A DNA stretch of 27,638 nt from Candidatus Poribacteria bacterium (GTDB lineage: Bacteria; Poribacteria; WGA-4E; UBA9662), in the NCBI GenBank assembly GCA_002729015.1, contig PBVO01000069.1, forward strand, positions 1 through 27,638. The letters are read 5' to 3'. Each line of letters starts with the position of its first letter. Position 1 is the stretch's first letter. The position numbers were made by a program, and so were the translations under genes. This document shows positions 17,318 through 26,008 of this stretch, in pieces. Below the pieces are notes generated by a model. That model saw only the letters and a list, made by a program, of their open reading frames with translations, made no database searches and was not told the origin of the DNA.

Positions 17318-20008
17318 TTGAACGAAGCAGAAGCACGAGAAAACACTGACGACGAAAATAACGAAGAGCTTCAGACTGCTGAAGAATCTGCATCTGAAGA
17401 ATCTGCATCTGAAGAATCTGCATCTGAAGAATCTACATCTGAAGAATCTGCATCTGAAGAATCTGCATCTGAAGAATCTACATCTGAAGAATCTACATCT
17501 GGAGAGTCCGAATCTGGAGAATCTACCGAAGATCCTGAGGTCGATGAAGAAGAAGAGGGTGTAAAGAAAATTGACCGCTCACCAATGCAGGAAAAGTTGC
17601 TAGCTTTTGTTAACAACCCAGTGGTTAGCAGCTTAATGATGATTGCGACAATTTATGCACTGATTGGACTGGATTTTGTCGCTTGGTTCAAAATGCCGAG
17701 TAAGTATGACATGATAATTGATGTCACCTCAGCAATTGCATTGTTCCTATTTTTCGCAGAATTTGGCCTCAAAACCTATGCGGAGCAGGGTTATGTATGG
17801 AGCTTCTTCTTTTGGCTTGATTTCGTTGCTGCTGTATCCTTAGTTCCAGACGTACCTTGGATAGTTGATCCTATAAAGAATTACTTTGGTCTGGGTGTGG
17901 GGGGGTCGGCCCTTAGTTTAGCCAGAGCTGGCCGTGCTGCCCGTGCAGGAGCTAGAGCTGGTCGAATTGCTCGAGTATTTAAGGTTCTTAACAAAATTGG
18001 TCCTTTCCTAGACCGATTGAGGGGTAAAGGCAATGATGTTGAAGGCTCTGATGATGACGATTTAGAAGGTTTAGAGCCAAGTGCCATTGGCAGTGTTTTT
18101 TCTGAAAAAATGACACAAAAAGCAATTCTTGGTGTAATGGGTATGTTGATCATGACATCTATGTTCGACTATCAACCCCCAACACCTTTCCCGGAATTTG
18201 CACTTCGATCCTTAGAAGTCAAAAGCGACGAGCAAAATGACGTTATTGACAGATATATTGCCAATACAAAAAAGGTTGACAAAGATGGAAAATTGATCAA
18301 CCCAGCATTAATTTACCTCGCAGTTTCTGGACTGAATCAGTCTGAAAATTCAGGTCAAAAAGATATCGTTGAGAAAACCTGGAAAAAAGACTTAGTAAAG
18401 GACATTTACTTTGAAGGAGAGGTCATCGCACTTAATGCGGATGGCGGTGTTTATGTTGCGCTGAATAAGCCTAGCGACGCAGAGAAATTGATGCGTACCG
18501 GAAATGTATTCCACGTGAAGGTTGGTGATAGTACCGATACTAAAGCTCGTTTGGTTGTCAAAGAACTTCGAGCCTCAGATGCTGATGGCCCCGAACTTAA
18601 TGGGATTTCTTGTCGGATTGTTGATGCCAAGAGTGTAGCTCATAAACCAAGGAGTAGGGATATAGAACGTGGCATTACCCAGTTTAGCGCAGGGCAACAG
18701 GATATTGTCGCATTGAAGAATTTACCAGAAGGTGGGGATGTGGCAGTTGGAGACCGAATTAGTTATCGAAACTTCGATGTCAAAAATTCTCAAATGCGTG
18801 CCAGAGACGTCTTATTCTATGAAACGCCTAATGGTAGTCGAGCGTGGTTCGATAAGCGTAACATTAATGCAGAAATGGGCTTTAATGGATTTGTTATCAT
18901 TGTCTTCGTTGTGGTTTTACTTGGTTTAGGTACTTTTGCTTTCCAAGCAGATGCACAGACTTTGTTCATTACACCGATAGAGCGGATGACTTTCATGGTC
19001 AAGACCTTAGCCGAGAATCCCTTGCGAACTGTTGAGACCACAAGGCGAAGAGGATCACATGAGACTGGTGTCATTCAAGATGCCATGGTTAAGATCAGTA
19101 GTTTATTACAACTTGGGTTTGGTGAAGCAGGGGCAAAGATAATTGCTGAAAATCTGGCGCAGGAGGGGGAGCTGAACCCTATGGTGCCAGGACAGAAAGT
19201 TGACGCAATTTATGGTTTCTGTGACATTCGCAACTTTACTGATGCAACCGAGTGCTTACAGGAAGATGTAATGCTATTTGTTAATTCTGTAGCAGGTATA
19301 TTACATCAGGCCGTCGCCGAAAATGGTGGTTCTCCAAACAAAAACATTGGTGATGCATTCCTTCTTGTTTGGAAGGATGGTGAAGATGGATCTCAAAATC
19401 CCGCAGATGGAGCATTACGTGCGTTCCTTCGTACGATGGAAGAAGTTAAGGCTGATGAGACTTTGAAAGAATTAGCCAAAAATAGTGAATTGCAGGAACG
19501 ATTGCCTGGGTTTGAAACACAACTAGGATTTGGATTGCATCTTGGTTGGGCAATCGAGGGAGCTATTGGTTCAGAACAAAAAATTGATGCAACCTACCTC
19601 TCACCTCATGTGAATATCAGTGCTCGACTTGAGTCAGCAACCAAGCAGTATGGCACTCAACTTCTGATGTCAGGTGAGTTTGTTGAAGGGTTATCTCACG
19701 AAATGCGACCAAGTTGTCGTAAAATTGATGTGGTTACAGTGAAAGGCAGTGAACAACCAGTGACCTTATACACAACCGATCTGGATGAGCCTTCAGAGTT
19801 TACACTGCTAGAATATTATGATACTTTTGAAATAGCAGTAGATCACTATCTAGCCGGTGAGTGGGATGAAGCCGTCGAAAACTTGACCATCTGCTTGGAT
19901 GCTTGGCCGTCAGACCAGGTTGCCGAAGCTCTACTATCTTTCATGTCTGATCATGGCAATATTGCTCCTGACGATTGGCCCGGTTATAGAGTTCTGGATT
20001 CTAAGTAA
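17318..20008 (+). CDS. Voltage-sensor domain fused to class III adenylate cyclase
   Basis: An 896-residue membrane protein predicted to make cAMP from ATP. The TTG start is supported by AAGGAG seven bases upstream. Residues 22-61 are eight EESAS/EESTS repeats. Four helices follow with voltage-sensor features: S1 about 103-124; S2 about 132-155 with F145, E148 and K152 (ExxLK); S3 about 161-176 with D168; S4 about 199-226 with R203, R206, R209, R213, R216, R219 and K222. A fifth helix (about 267-283), an extracytoplasmic domain (about 285-520), a sixth helix (523-543) and a linker lead to the cyclase (about 625-790). Catalytic residues are present: metal Asp636 and Asp679, substrate Lys675 and Thr759 (an ATP-type pair, as in class IIIb), Asn766 and Arg770. 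A TPR-like tail ends in APDDWPGY. No potassium-filter motif is seen. It lies inside a sugar ABC operon. Confidence 0.87.
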   Translation: MNEAEARENTDDENNEELQTAEESASEESASEESASEESTSEESASEESASEESTSEESTSGESESGESTEDPEVDEEEEGVKKIDRSPMQEKLLAFVNNPVVSSLMMIATIYALIGLDFVAWFKMPSKYDMIIDVTSAIALFLFFAEFGLKTYAEQGYVWSFFFWLDFVAAVSLVPDVPWIVDPIKNYFGLGVGGSALSLARAGRAARAGARAGRIARVFKVLNKIGPFLDRLRGKGNDVEGSDDDDLEGLEPSAIGSVFSEKMTQKAILGVMGMLIMTSMFDYQPPTPFPEFALRSLEVKSDEQNDVIDRYIANTKKVDKDGKLINPALIYLAVSGLNQSENSGQKDIVEKTWKKDLVKDIYFEGEVIALNADGGVYVALNKPSDAEKLMRTGNVFHVKVGDSTDTKARLVVKELRASDADGPELNGISCRIVDAKSVAHKPRSRDIERGITQFSAGQQDIVALKNLPEGGDVAVGDRISYRNFDVKNSQMRARDVLFYETPNGSRAWFDKRNINAEMGFNGFVIIVFVVVLLGLGTFAFQADAQTLFITPIERMTFMVKTLAENPLRTVETTRRRGSHETGVIQDAMVKISSLLQLGFGEAGAKIIAENLAQEGELNPMVPGQKVDAIYGFCDIRNFTDATECLQEDVMLFVNSVAGILHQAVAENGGSPNKNIGDAFLLVWKDGEDGSQNPADGALRAFLRTMEEVKADETLKELAKNSELQERLPGFETQLGFGLHLGWAIEGAIGSEQKIDATYLSPHVNISARLESATKQYGTQLLMSGEFVEGLSHEMRPSCRKIDVVTVKGSEQPVTLYTTDLDEPSEFTLLEYYDTFEIAVDHYLAGEWDEAVENLTICLDAWPSDQVAEALLSFMSDHGNIAPDDWPGYRVLDSK
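17381..17530 (+). repeat. 15-base tandem repeat in the cyclase gene
   Basis: Eight units of GAAGAATCTGCATCT or the variant with ACA in place of GCA run without a break from 17381 to 17500, followed by two degenerate units to 17530. The unit is five codons (EESAS or EEST-S), so gain or loss of units keeps the frame. It makes a long acidic serine-rich tail on the cytoplasmic side before the voltage sensor. Confidence 0.9.
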
Positions 20009-20014
20009 GTCTTT

Positions 20015-20062
20015 AGCTTGATAGATTCCAAATAAATCTGTTTTTTGGGGATCTATCAAGCT
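20015..20062 (+). promoter_or_regulatory. 15-base-pair intercistronic stem-loop between cyclase and permease genes
   Basis: AGCTTGATAGAT (20015-20026) and ATCTATCAAGCT (20051-20062) are perfect complements. Pairing continues inward with one G-U and two G-C pairs to 15 base pairs, leaving an 18-base loop. It lies 6 bases after the cyclase stop and 19 before the permease ATG. The downstream sequence has TTTTT only after a ten-base gap, so it is a poor intrinsic terminator. It may be an mRNA processing or stability element, or may limit permease translation. Confidence 0.65.
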
Positions 20063-20081
20063 TGTTCCCATATTTTTCTTG

Positions 20082-21044
20082 ATGGAGCTTGAAGTAACCG
20101 ATATTAACACACCTTCGAATCCTACAGCACCGTTTGCTCCAATGCGAAGCGGACTGAGCGACTATCAAATCAAGATTGCATTCATCATGCCTACCATGAT
20201 ATTGCTAATTCTGATGAATATTTTTCCTCTTTTGTGGTCGCTAGCACTCAGTTTTTACAAATACCGAACAAACCTTCCCAATATTCCGCCTAAATTCGTT
20301 GGATTCAAAAATTATACTCGCCTACTTTCTGACCCAGACGTGTGGGAATATTTCCGTACAACAGCATACTTTGTCGTGTCCGCTGTTATTACACAATCTC
20401 TCGCCGGTTTTAGTATTGCCCTTTTACTCAATCGAGAATTTCGCTATAAGGGCTTTATTACTACACTAATTCTTTTACCAATGATGTTATCCCCCGTAGT
20501 CGTTGGTTTATTTTGGAGATTCTTATTTAAATCTGATAATTCGGGCCTGATCAACTACTTTTTGCAACCACTTCTCAGTTTATTCCAATCTCAACCAATT
20601 CCTTGGACAACTGCCCCTAAGTTCGCCATGCTTTCAGTTGTCATTGTAGACACGTGGATGTGGACACCATTTATGATGCTGATCTCGTTAGCTGGGTTAT
20701 CCGCCATACCAAAGTATCTCTATGAAGCGGCCGATGTTGATCGAGCCTCGAGCTGGTTCAAGTTCCGTTGGATTACCTTACCATTGGTATCACCACTGCT
20801 GATGATAGCAATACTATTCCGTACCATGGATGCGTTTAAAATGTTTGACATCGTTTATGTCTTGACAAGGGAAGGTGGACCTGGTACTGCAACCGAAACT
20901 GTGTCTATGAACCTGTACAAACTAGCTTTTCGTAATTTTGACACAGGTAAATCTTGTGCAATGGCTTATATTTTACTGATTTTGATTGTAGCTTTGAGCA
21001 ACATTTATGTTAAATACCTTAACCAGTTAAAAAATTCGACGTAG
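20082..21044 (+). CDS. Carbohydrate ABC transporter permease (MalF/UgpA type)
   Basis: A 320-residue inner-membrane subunit with six predicted helices; the first starts near residue 32 (KIAFIMPTMILLILMN). The EAA loop, which contacts the ATPase, is EAADVDRASSWFKFRW (from residue 216 when counted from the TTG at 20079) followed by ITLP. It pairs with the next permease to form the channel for the sugar delivered by the binding protein at 15778. I use the ATG at 20082; a TTG directly before it is less likely. No ribosome-binding sequence is evident, and a strong hairpin lies just upstream, so translation may depend on the structure of the message. Confidence 0.92.
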   Translation: MELEVTDINTPSNPTAPFAPMRSGLSDYQIKIAFIMPTMILLILMNIFPLLWSLALSFYKYRTNLPNIPPKFVGFKNYTRLLSDPDVWEYFRTTAYFVVSAVITQSLAGFSIALLLNREFRYKGFITTLILLPMMLSPVVVGLFWRFLFKSDNSGLINYFLQPLLSLFQSQPIPWTTAPKFAMLSVVIVDTWMWTPFMMLISLAGLSAIPKYLYEAADVDRASSWFKFRWITLPLVSPLLMIAILFRTMDAFKMFDIVYVLTREGGPGTATETVSMNLYKLAFRNFDTGKSCAMAYILLILIVALSNIYVKYLNQLKNST

Positions 21045-21049
21045 ACTTC

Positions 21050-21880
21050 ATGCTATTAGAAAAAAAGACATATTATTACGCGTCTCGATTTTTGATTATT
21101 TTTGTGGTTTTTATTTATTTAATTCCGATCTACTGGATTATTTTGACTTCTTTGAAATCGGGTAGCGATATCTCAGCACAGACACCGCAGTTTTTTTTTA
21201 GAATAACTTTTGAAAATTATCAGAAACTAGTTGAATCTCAGTATTTCTCTCAGTTGAGGAATAGTATTATTATCGGTTTTACTAGCACCATTTTAGCGGT
21301 TGTTATTGGAACTTTGTCTGCTTATGCTTTCTCACGCTTTAAAGTGTCTGGTGAAGATGATCTCCTATTTTTCATTTTGAGTACCAGGATGTTACCACCC
21401 ATCGTAATTGTTATTCCTGTTTATCTCATGTACACGGTATTGGGGTTGAGAGATACACACTTTGGTCTTATCTTACTCTATACTACTTTTAATCTTTCTT
21501 TTGCTGTTTGGCTCATGAAAGGTTTTATTGATGAAATACCAAGAGAATATGAAGATGCTGCTTTAGTCGATGGCTACACCCGATTTCAAGCCTTCCGGAT
21601 GATTGTCTTACCGCAAGCAGCAACAGGTATTGCTGCCACGGCCGTATTTTGTCTTATTACCGCTTGGAATGAGTTTGCTTTTGCTCTTGTTTTAACTGAG
21701 GTTGGTGGAAATACTATTACCGCTCCTCCTTCTATAGTTAGTGCGACAGGAAAAACTGGTTATGATTGGGGGAAAGTCGCCGCGGGAACTTTTATATTTC
21801 TTGTTCCAATTGCTATTTTCACTTTTTTAGTTCGAAAACACTTATTGAGAGGTGTTACGTTTGGAGCAATAAAGAAGTAG
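21050..21880 (+). CDS. Carbohydrate ABC transporter permease (MalG/UgpE type)
   Basis: A 276-residue permease, the usual length, with six helices from about residue 14. The EAA loop is EDAALVDGYTRFQAFRMIVLP (residues 168-188), and the C-terminal helix and RGVTFGAIKK end are typical. It begins five bases after the first permease stops, which implies translational coupling. With the preceding permease and the following ATPase it completes the importer. Confidence 0.93.
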   Translation: MLLEKKTYYYASRFLIIFVVFIYLIPIYWIILTSLKSGSDISAQTPQFFFRITFENYQKLVESQYFSQLRNSIIIGFTSTILAVVIGTLSAYAFSRFKVSGEDDLLFFILSTRMLPPIVIVIPVYLMYTVLGLRDTHFGLILLYTTFNLSFAVWLMKGFIDEIPREYEDAALVDGYTRFQAFRMIVLPQAATGIAATAVFCLITAWNEFAFALVLTEVGGNTITAPPSIVSATGKTGYDWGKVAAGTFIFLVPIAIFTFLVRKHLLRGVTFGAIKK

Positions 21881-21883
21881 ATT

Positions 21884-22978
21884 ATGGCAAATATTTTTTT
21901 AAATTCTTTAACAAAATATTATGGTGATCATATTGCATTAGATGGTCTTGATTTAGATATTTCTGACCGAGAATTTTTTGTTTTATTGGGCCATACTGGA
22001 GCGGGAAAAACAACAACACTCCGCTGCATTTCAGGATTAGAGAAATTAGACCGAGGTGAAATATATTTTGGCGAATATCTTGTTAACGATCTTGAACCCT
22101 CGAGCCGTGATGTAGCATTTGTCTTTCAATCACATATCCTATACCCCCACTTAACAGCATTTGAAAATATGGCTTTTCCCCTTAGGCCTCGTAACTTGAC
22201 AGAAAATGAAATTAAAATTCGAGTACACGAAATTGCTCAAATGTTACATATCGAAGATTTACTAGACCGAAAGCCAAATCAGCTAAGTGGAGGTGAGACG
22301 CAGAGAGTAGGTTTAGGACGGGCTATGGTACGTCGGCCACAGCTTTTTTTGATGGATGAACCTATTTCCAATTTGGATGCGAAATTGAGAAGTGAGATGA
22401 GAAGTGAAATTAAATGGAGGCAAAAACAACTTGGTATAACTACACTTTATGTAACACATGATCAAATTGAAGCAATGTCTATGGCGGATCGAGTTGCGAT
22501 CTTAGATCAAGGCAAAATTCGACAAGTTGGAACCCCAATGGAAATTTATAGTCAACCAGCTAATATTTTTGTGGCAAACTTCATAGGATCACCATCCATG
22601 AATTTGATTCCATGCGAACTATCGACTAGTGGTGATACGATTTTTGCCCAATTAATCGGCCAATTAAAAATTTCTATCCCCCAAGAATCCATCAGTAGAA
22701 ATATAAGTAATCGAGAGGTCTGGTTAGGCATCCATCCTGAAAATTTAGTGGTCTATAAAAATGAAACAGCAGGCGCTCTCGCTGTAGAAGTCTATAACTG
22801 CGAGGAACTGGGGGTCGAAACAATTGTAGATCTGAACCTAGGACTAGATGAACAAGACAAGAACGTGATTTTGAAGGGACGCATACCGCCCGACCAAACA
22901 GTAGGAATTGGTCAGACAGTATGGATGGGAATCGAGGCTTGTTCTATATTTGACAAACGGACGGGCGATGCTATTTGA
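21884..22978 (+). CDS. ABC transporter ATP-binding protein (MalK/UgpC type)
   Basis: A 364-residue ATPase that powers sugar import. Walker A is GHTGAGKT (36-43), the Q-loop glutamine is Q82, the signature is LSGGE (134-138), Walker B is LFLMDEP (154-160) and the switch histidine is H192. The C-terminal 130 residues have the TOBE/MalK regulatory-fold pattern (segment WLGIHPENLVV), where transcription factors or EIIA dock in known systems. It starts three bases after the second permease. Its end overlaps the convergent PilZ-like gene by eight bases. Confidence 0.95.
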   Translation: MANIFLNSLTKYYGDHIALDGLDLDISDREFFVLLGHTGAGKTTTLRCISGLEKLDRGEIYFGEYLVNDLEPSSRDVAFVFQSHILYPHLTAFENMAFPLRPRNLTENEIKIRVHEIAQMLHIEDLLDRKPNQLSGGETQRVGLGRAMVRRPQLFLMDEPISNLDAKLRSEMRSEIKWRQKQLGITTLYVTHDQIEAMSMADRVAILDQGKIRQVGTPMEIYSQPANIFVANFIGSPSMNLIPCELSTSGDTIFAQLIGQLKISIPQESISRNISNREVWLGIHPENLVVYKNETAGALAVEVYNCEELGVETIVDLNLGLDEQDKNVILKGRIPPDQTVGIGQTVWMGIEACSIFDKRTGDAI

Positions 22979-23852
22979 ACCGATTTACTTTTTTCTTGAA
23001 TTTGCCACCGAGGCGTGCATTTTTTTCTCTTTCCGCATTTAATTGGTTTTCTTTAAGTTTGATTTCCATGCAATACTTGGAGATTTGATCATTCATTTGC
23101 ATTTCAACAAACGGGTCATTAAACCCGAATTCAAACCCAAAGCAGTCATTATCTGGCTTTTCTTGATGAGGAAAAGAGCGTACGATTTGTCCTTCAAAAA
23201 TAGCGGCGTTGTTATTATGGGGTTGCTTTTCTACCGTCGTATAATCAATACCGTAACCTGGAAATTTTCTATCACTTATGTGGAGTTCAAAAAATGAGCC
23301 AACGTCAAGCCCTGAACCCTTTTTACAACTCAGTAATGCTCCGTTTCCACCGATGTCTACAGTCCGAAAAGTCACTTCTGTCGGCTCACGGCCGGGACGC
23401 TCATTGGGAATTATTGTTTTAGCTATTACCTCGTGGTTGATTCTCATAAATTTGCGAGACCTAATCCCAACGCCATCGTTTTCAACTTGTAAGACATGAC
23501 CTAAGTCGCCTTCGAAGAAAGATTTTGAAACTAGACTGTTGGAACTTTCGGGTACACTTCCATCTTGCGATTTGATTTTAGCAGAAGCAGATGTTAGAGC
23601 ATTTTCAGCAACAGCTTGACTCGTGGCTCCTACTGGCGGTATAACAATCAGAAAGGCCTCTGGATGAACAAAACGAACCTTAGCTGGTATAGGACCAGAA
23701 CTAGGAAAGCCTTCTATGTTTTTTTCTAAACTGAGCTCGACTTCTATGTCTCTTTTTACCTCAGATTCATTAATAGCTTCTACAATTTCCGCTTGTGTAG
23801 TGGGCAACTCAGCAATATCTTCCGACGGCTTGCGTACTTTAACGAAAGACAT
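22971..23852 (-). CDS. PilZ-like domain protein with degenerate c-di-GMP motif
   Basis: A 293-residue soluble protein. The C-terminal half looks like a PilZ domain: RKFMR (133-137) matches the RxxxR motif and DIGGNG (166-171) matches the [DN]xSxxG motif except that Ser is Gly. The N-terminal half holds a strand-rich segment (about 34-75), possibly a degenerate YcgR-like or second PilZ fold, then an Ala/Ser-rich linker. The end is a basic helix with repeated lysines. PilZ proteins bind c-di-GMP and act on motility, secretion or polysaccharide export. The missing Ser may weaken binding. AGGAG lies about nine bases before the ATG, and a good promoter precedes it. Confidence 0.6.
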   Translation of the reverse strand: MSFVKVRKPSEDIAELPTTQAEIVEAINESEVKRDIEVELSLEKNIEGFPSSGPIPAKVRFVHPEAFLIVIPPVGATSQAVAENALTSASAKIKSQDGSVPESSNSLVSKSFFEGDLGHVLQVENDGVGIRSRKFMRINHEVIAKTIIPNERPGREPTEVTFRTVDIGGNGALLSCKKGSGLDVGSFFELHISDRKFPGYGIDYTTVEKQPHNNNAAIFEGQIVRSFPHQEKPDNDCFGFEFGFNDPFVEMQMNDQISKYCMEIKLKENQLNAEREKNARLGGKFKKKVNRFK

Positions 23853-23921
23853 AATTGTTCATCTCCTGGGAATATTTTTTGGTGTAAGGGCAAATAAGGT
23901 ATAAGCTTCATCACAGGACTA

Positions 23922-23950
23922 ATGATAGTTCCGTTCGAAAAGGGTGTCAA
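23922..23950 (-). promoter_or_regulatory. Sigma70-type promoter of the PilZ-like gene
   Basis: On the minus strand TTGACA (23950-23945), 17 bases, then TATCAT (23927-23922). The start codon is about 70 bases further on. It lies in the 143-base gap shared with the divergent TPR/Reg_prop gene. Confidence 0.6.
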
Positions 23951-23995
23951 GCAAAAAATATTATAGCAAAATCGAAATTTAAGGTATGATAAAGT

Positions 23996-26008
23996 ATGAA
24001 ACAGATTGTTATGGGTAAAAGGCTTTTTTTTGTCTGGTTTTCCTTCTTGTTTATTACTCAGCCGATTCTAGCTCAAGTCTCCATTTTTTTTAAGAATGGA
24101 AACAATATTTCTGGAGAATGGATCGGAGGAGACAATCAGAAGATTTATCTAAAAATAGATAACCAAGAGGTACGCTTTCAGGTTTCTACAATCGAATCTA
24201 TTCTGTTTAAGACATCTGAGATCAATGCTAATGCCAGAAAGTATCTCAAAAATGGTGATTTATTTAACCAACGAGGTTTAACTCAAGAAGCAAAGTCCTT
24301 GTATCAGAAATCATTGGAAGAATCCCCAAACTTTTCAAAAGCTTACTTTCGATTAGCAGAAATTGCGTATAGAGAAAATAATATTGATTCTGCTCTCGAT
24401 TATATAAAATTTGCATGTTTAACAGACAATCCTGAATCTAATATCGCTCAATTACTCAATGAGTTAGGAAATCAATTTGTTGAAGCAGCTTCTCTCATGA
24501 AAGCGACTACAGCTTACGGTCTAATCTTAAAACATTTTCCAGATTATCCTAGCCACAAAAATTTATCTTATTCAACGGGGTTCTTATTAGGACAAGATTC
24601 GTCTCAGGCAGAAAAAGCACTGGAGTTTCTCCAGCTAGCAATGGATAAATATCCCAACCATAAGAATTTTGAGAGAGCTTCATACCTTGTTGGTGACCTT
24701 CAATGTAAAAGTGGCCAACCAGACTTGGCAGTATTGACATTGACCGACTTCATACTATCTTATCCCGATAGCCCATGGCTTTCTGAAGCTTATCTAGCTC
24801 GCGGCTCCGCCTTTATTGTGCTAAACCAAAATCAAAAAGCTATTTACGACTTCAACTACGTTATTGAAAATTCTAAAAATCTAGAACTTCGGAGAGAGGC
24901 GCGTAACCGTCGAGACGGGAGCGCTTGGTCAGTTTATAAAGTGTCAGAAGGTCTACCTAGTAATCAGGTTCAAGCTATTGCCATCGATAATGATGTTGTC
25001 TGGGTCGGTACCTCAAAAGGTTTGGCTTATATCGATCTTTCCAGTCAAGTTGGACAAAATAATATAGAGGTAAGTGAAGAAATCAACAACATGTTTGATC
25101 GAGGACCAATCAACGTTCGCGCACTCGAAGCTACGAAGGAAGGTGTTTGGGTGGGTACAATGAACCATGGATTGATATACTATGATAAAGAAACTCAGAC
25201 TTCGATGAACTATACTGTTTCGGATGGTTTACCTCACAAACTAGTCTATGATATTGAGATGGATGAGTTGAATAATGAGTTATGGGTTGGAACCTTTTCA
25301 GGATTAGCTAGATATCGCCAATCAATCAATACGTGGGTTGTATATAACAGGGAAGAACACGATCTGCCTGGCGATGATATTGTTACTTTGGCTGTTACTC
25401 CGGTTACCGTTTGGATTGGAACTTCTCAGTCAGGTTTGGCTTATTACAGCCGTACTGAGGATATGTGGCGACGGTATGGTGTTCTAGATGGGTTAGATCG
25501 GATTGTGGGTAAGTCGATTATCAGTTTTGATACAACTGAAGATCGTATTTTTTTCACTTGGTATAATCGACAGCGTCAAAGCAATGGGTACGTGGAGGCT
25601 GATTTACGAGGTTTTAATAGCATACCTGAAACAGTAATTAGCGGAACGGCTAGTGCATTGGATAACATCCACATTGTTGCGAGTGATAATTCATTATGGA
25701 TTGCTACGAATGAAGATATATACAAGAGGTCACGGTATTCTGGTGAATGGGACCAAATCGCCTACCCTGTCAACAGGACAGGTAAAATTCAAATTAACTG
25801 CATCGAGCTAAATAATGACGTCGCTTGGGTCGGTACTACGAATGGATTAGCTCAGCTAAGTACGTTGACTCTAACGGAGAATCAACCTGATTCTGTCAGT
25901 CAACCAACGGAAAACGATGAGTTCAATCCAGAAAAAAATGACGGAAATTCTGTTTTACCCAACTTACCCAATTTTTTACCACAAGGAGTAGGAAATCAAA
26001 ATGAATGA
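23996..26008 (+). CDS. Exported TPR and Reg_prop (two-component-regulator-propeller) protein
   Basis: A 670-residue protein with a signal peptide (to about A26). A short beta domain (27-75) is followed by tetratricopeptide repeats at about 84-300 with spacing typical of TPR and tol-pal-like repeats. From about 310 come propeller blades of the Reg_prop type, marked by [11 protein letters not shown] (335-345), [10 protein letters not shown] (384-393), [12 protein letters not shown] (429-440), [13 protein letters not shown] (472-484), [10 protein letters not shown] (567-576) and [12 protein letters not shown] (610-621). Reg_prop blades usually form the periplasmic ligand sensor of hybrid two-component systems, but here no transmembrane segment, kinase or regulator follows. 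The C-terminus is low-complexity and polar. The stop overlaps the start of the Gfo/Idh gene by eight bases, so the pair is translationally coupled. Confidence 0.85.
   Translation: MKQIVMGKRLFFVWFSFLFITQPILAQVSIFFKNGNNISGEWIGGDNQKIYLKIDNQEVRFQVSTIESILFKTSEINANARKYLKNGDLFNQRGLTQEAKSLYQKSLEESPNFSKAYFRLAEIAYRENNIDSALDYIKFACLTDNPESNIAQLLNELGNQFVEAASLMKATTAYGLILKHFPDYPSHKNLSYSTGFLLGQDSSQAEKALEFLQLAMDKYPNHKNFERASYLVGDLQCKSGQPDLAVLTLTDFILSYPDSPWLSEAYLARGSAFIVLNQNQKAIYDFNYVIENSKNLELRREARNRRDGSAWSVYKVSEGLPSNQVQAIAIDNDVVWVGTSKGLAYIDLSSQVGQNNIEVSEEINNMFDRGPINVRALEATKEGVWVGTMNHGLIYYDKETQTSMNYTVSDGLPHKLVYDIEMDELNNELWVGTFSGLARYRQSINTWVVYNREEHDLPGDDIVTLAVTPVTVWIGTSQSGLAYYSRTEDMWRRYGVLDGLDRIVGKSIISFDTTEDRIFFTWYNRQRQSNGYVEADLRGFNSIPETVISGTASALDNIHIVASDNSLWIATNEDIYKRSRYSGEWDQIAYPVNRTGKIQINCIELNNDVAWVGTTNGLAQLSTLTLTENQPDSVSQPTENDEFNPEKNDGNSVLPNLPNFLPQGVGNQNE

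Noticed and set aside
17381..17530. Regular repeats that could suggest a CRISPR array
   Set aside because: The units are 15 bases, directly adjacent with no spacers, and encode EESAS in frame within the cyclase gene.
17371..17616. Open minus-strand frame rich in DSSDADSS
   Set aside because: It is the antisense of the cyclase tandem repeat and N-terminus; no start signals or family resemblance.
17318..20008. Cyclase as a potassium-channel fusion
   Set aside because: No TVGYG-like filter or pore helix is visible; helices 5 and 6 are separated by a large polar domain, so I call only the voltage sensor.
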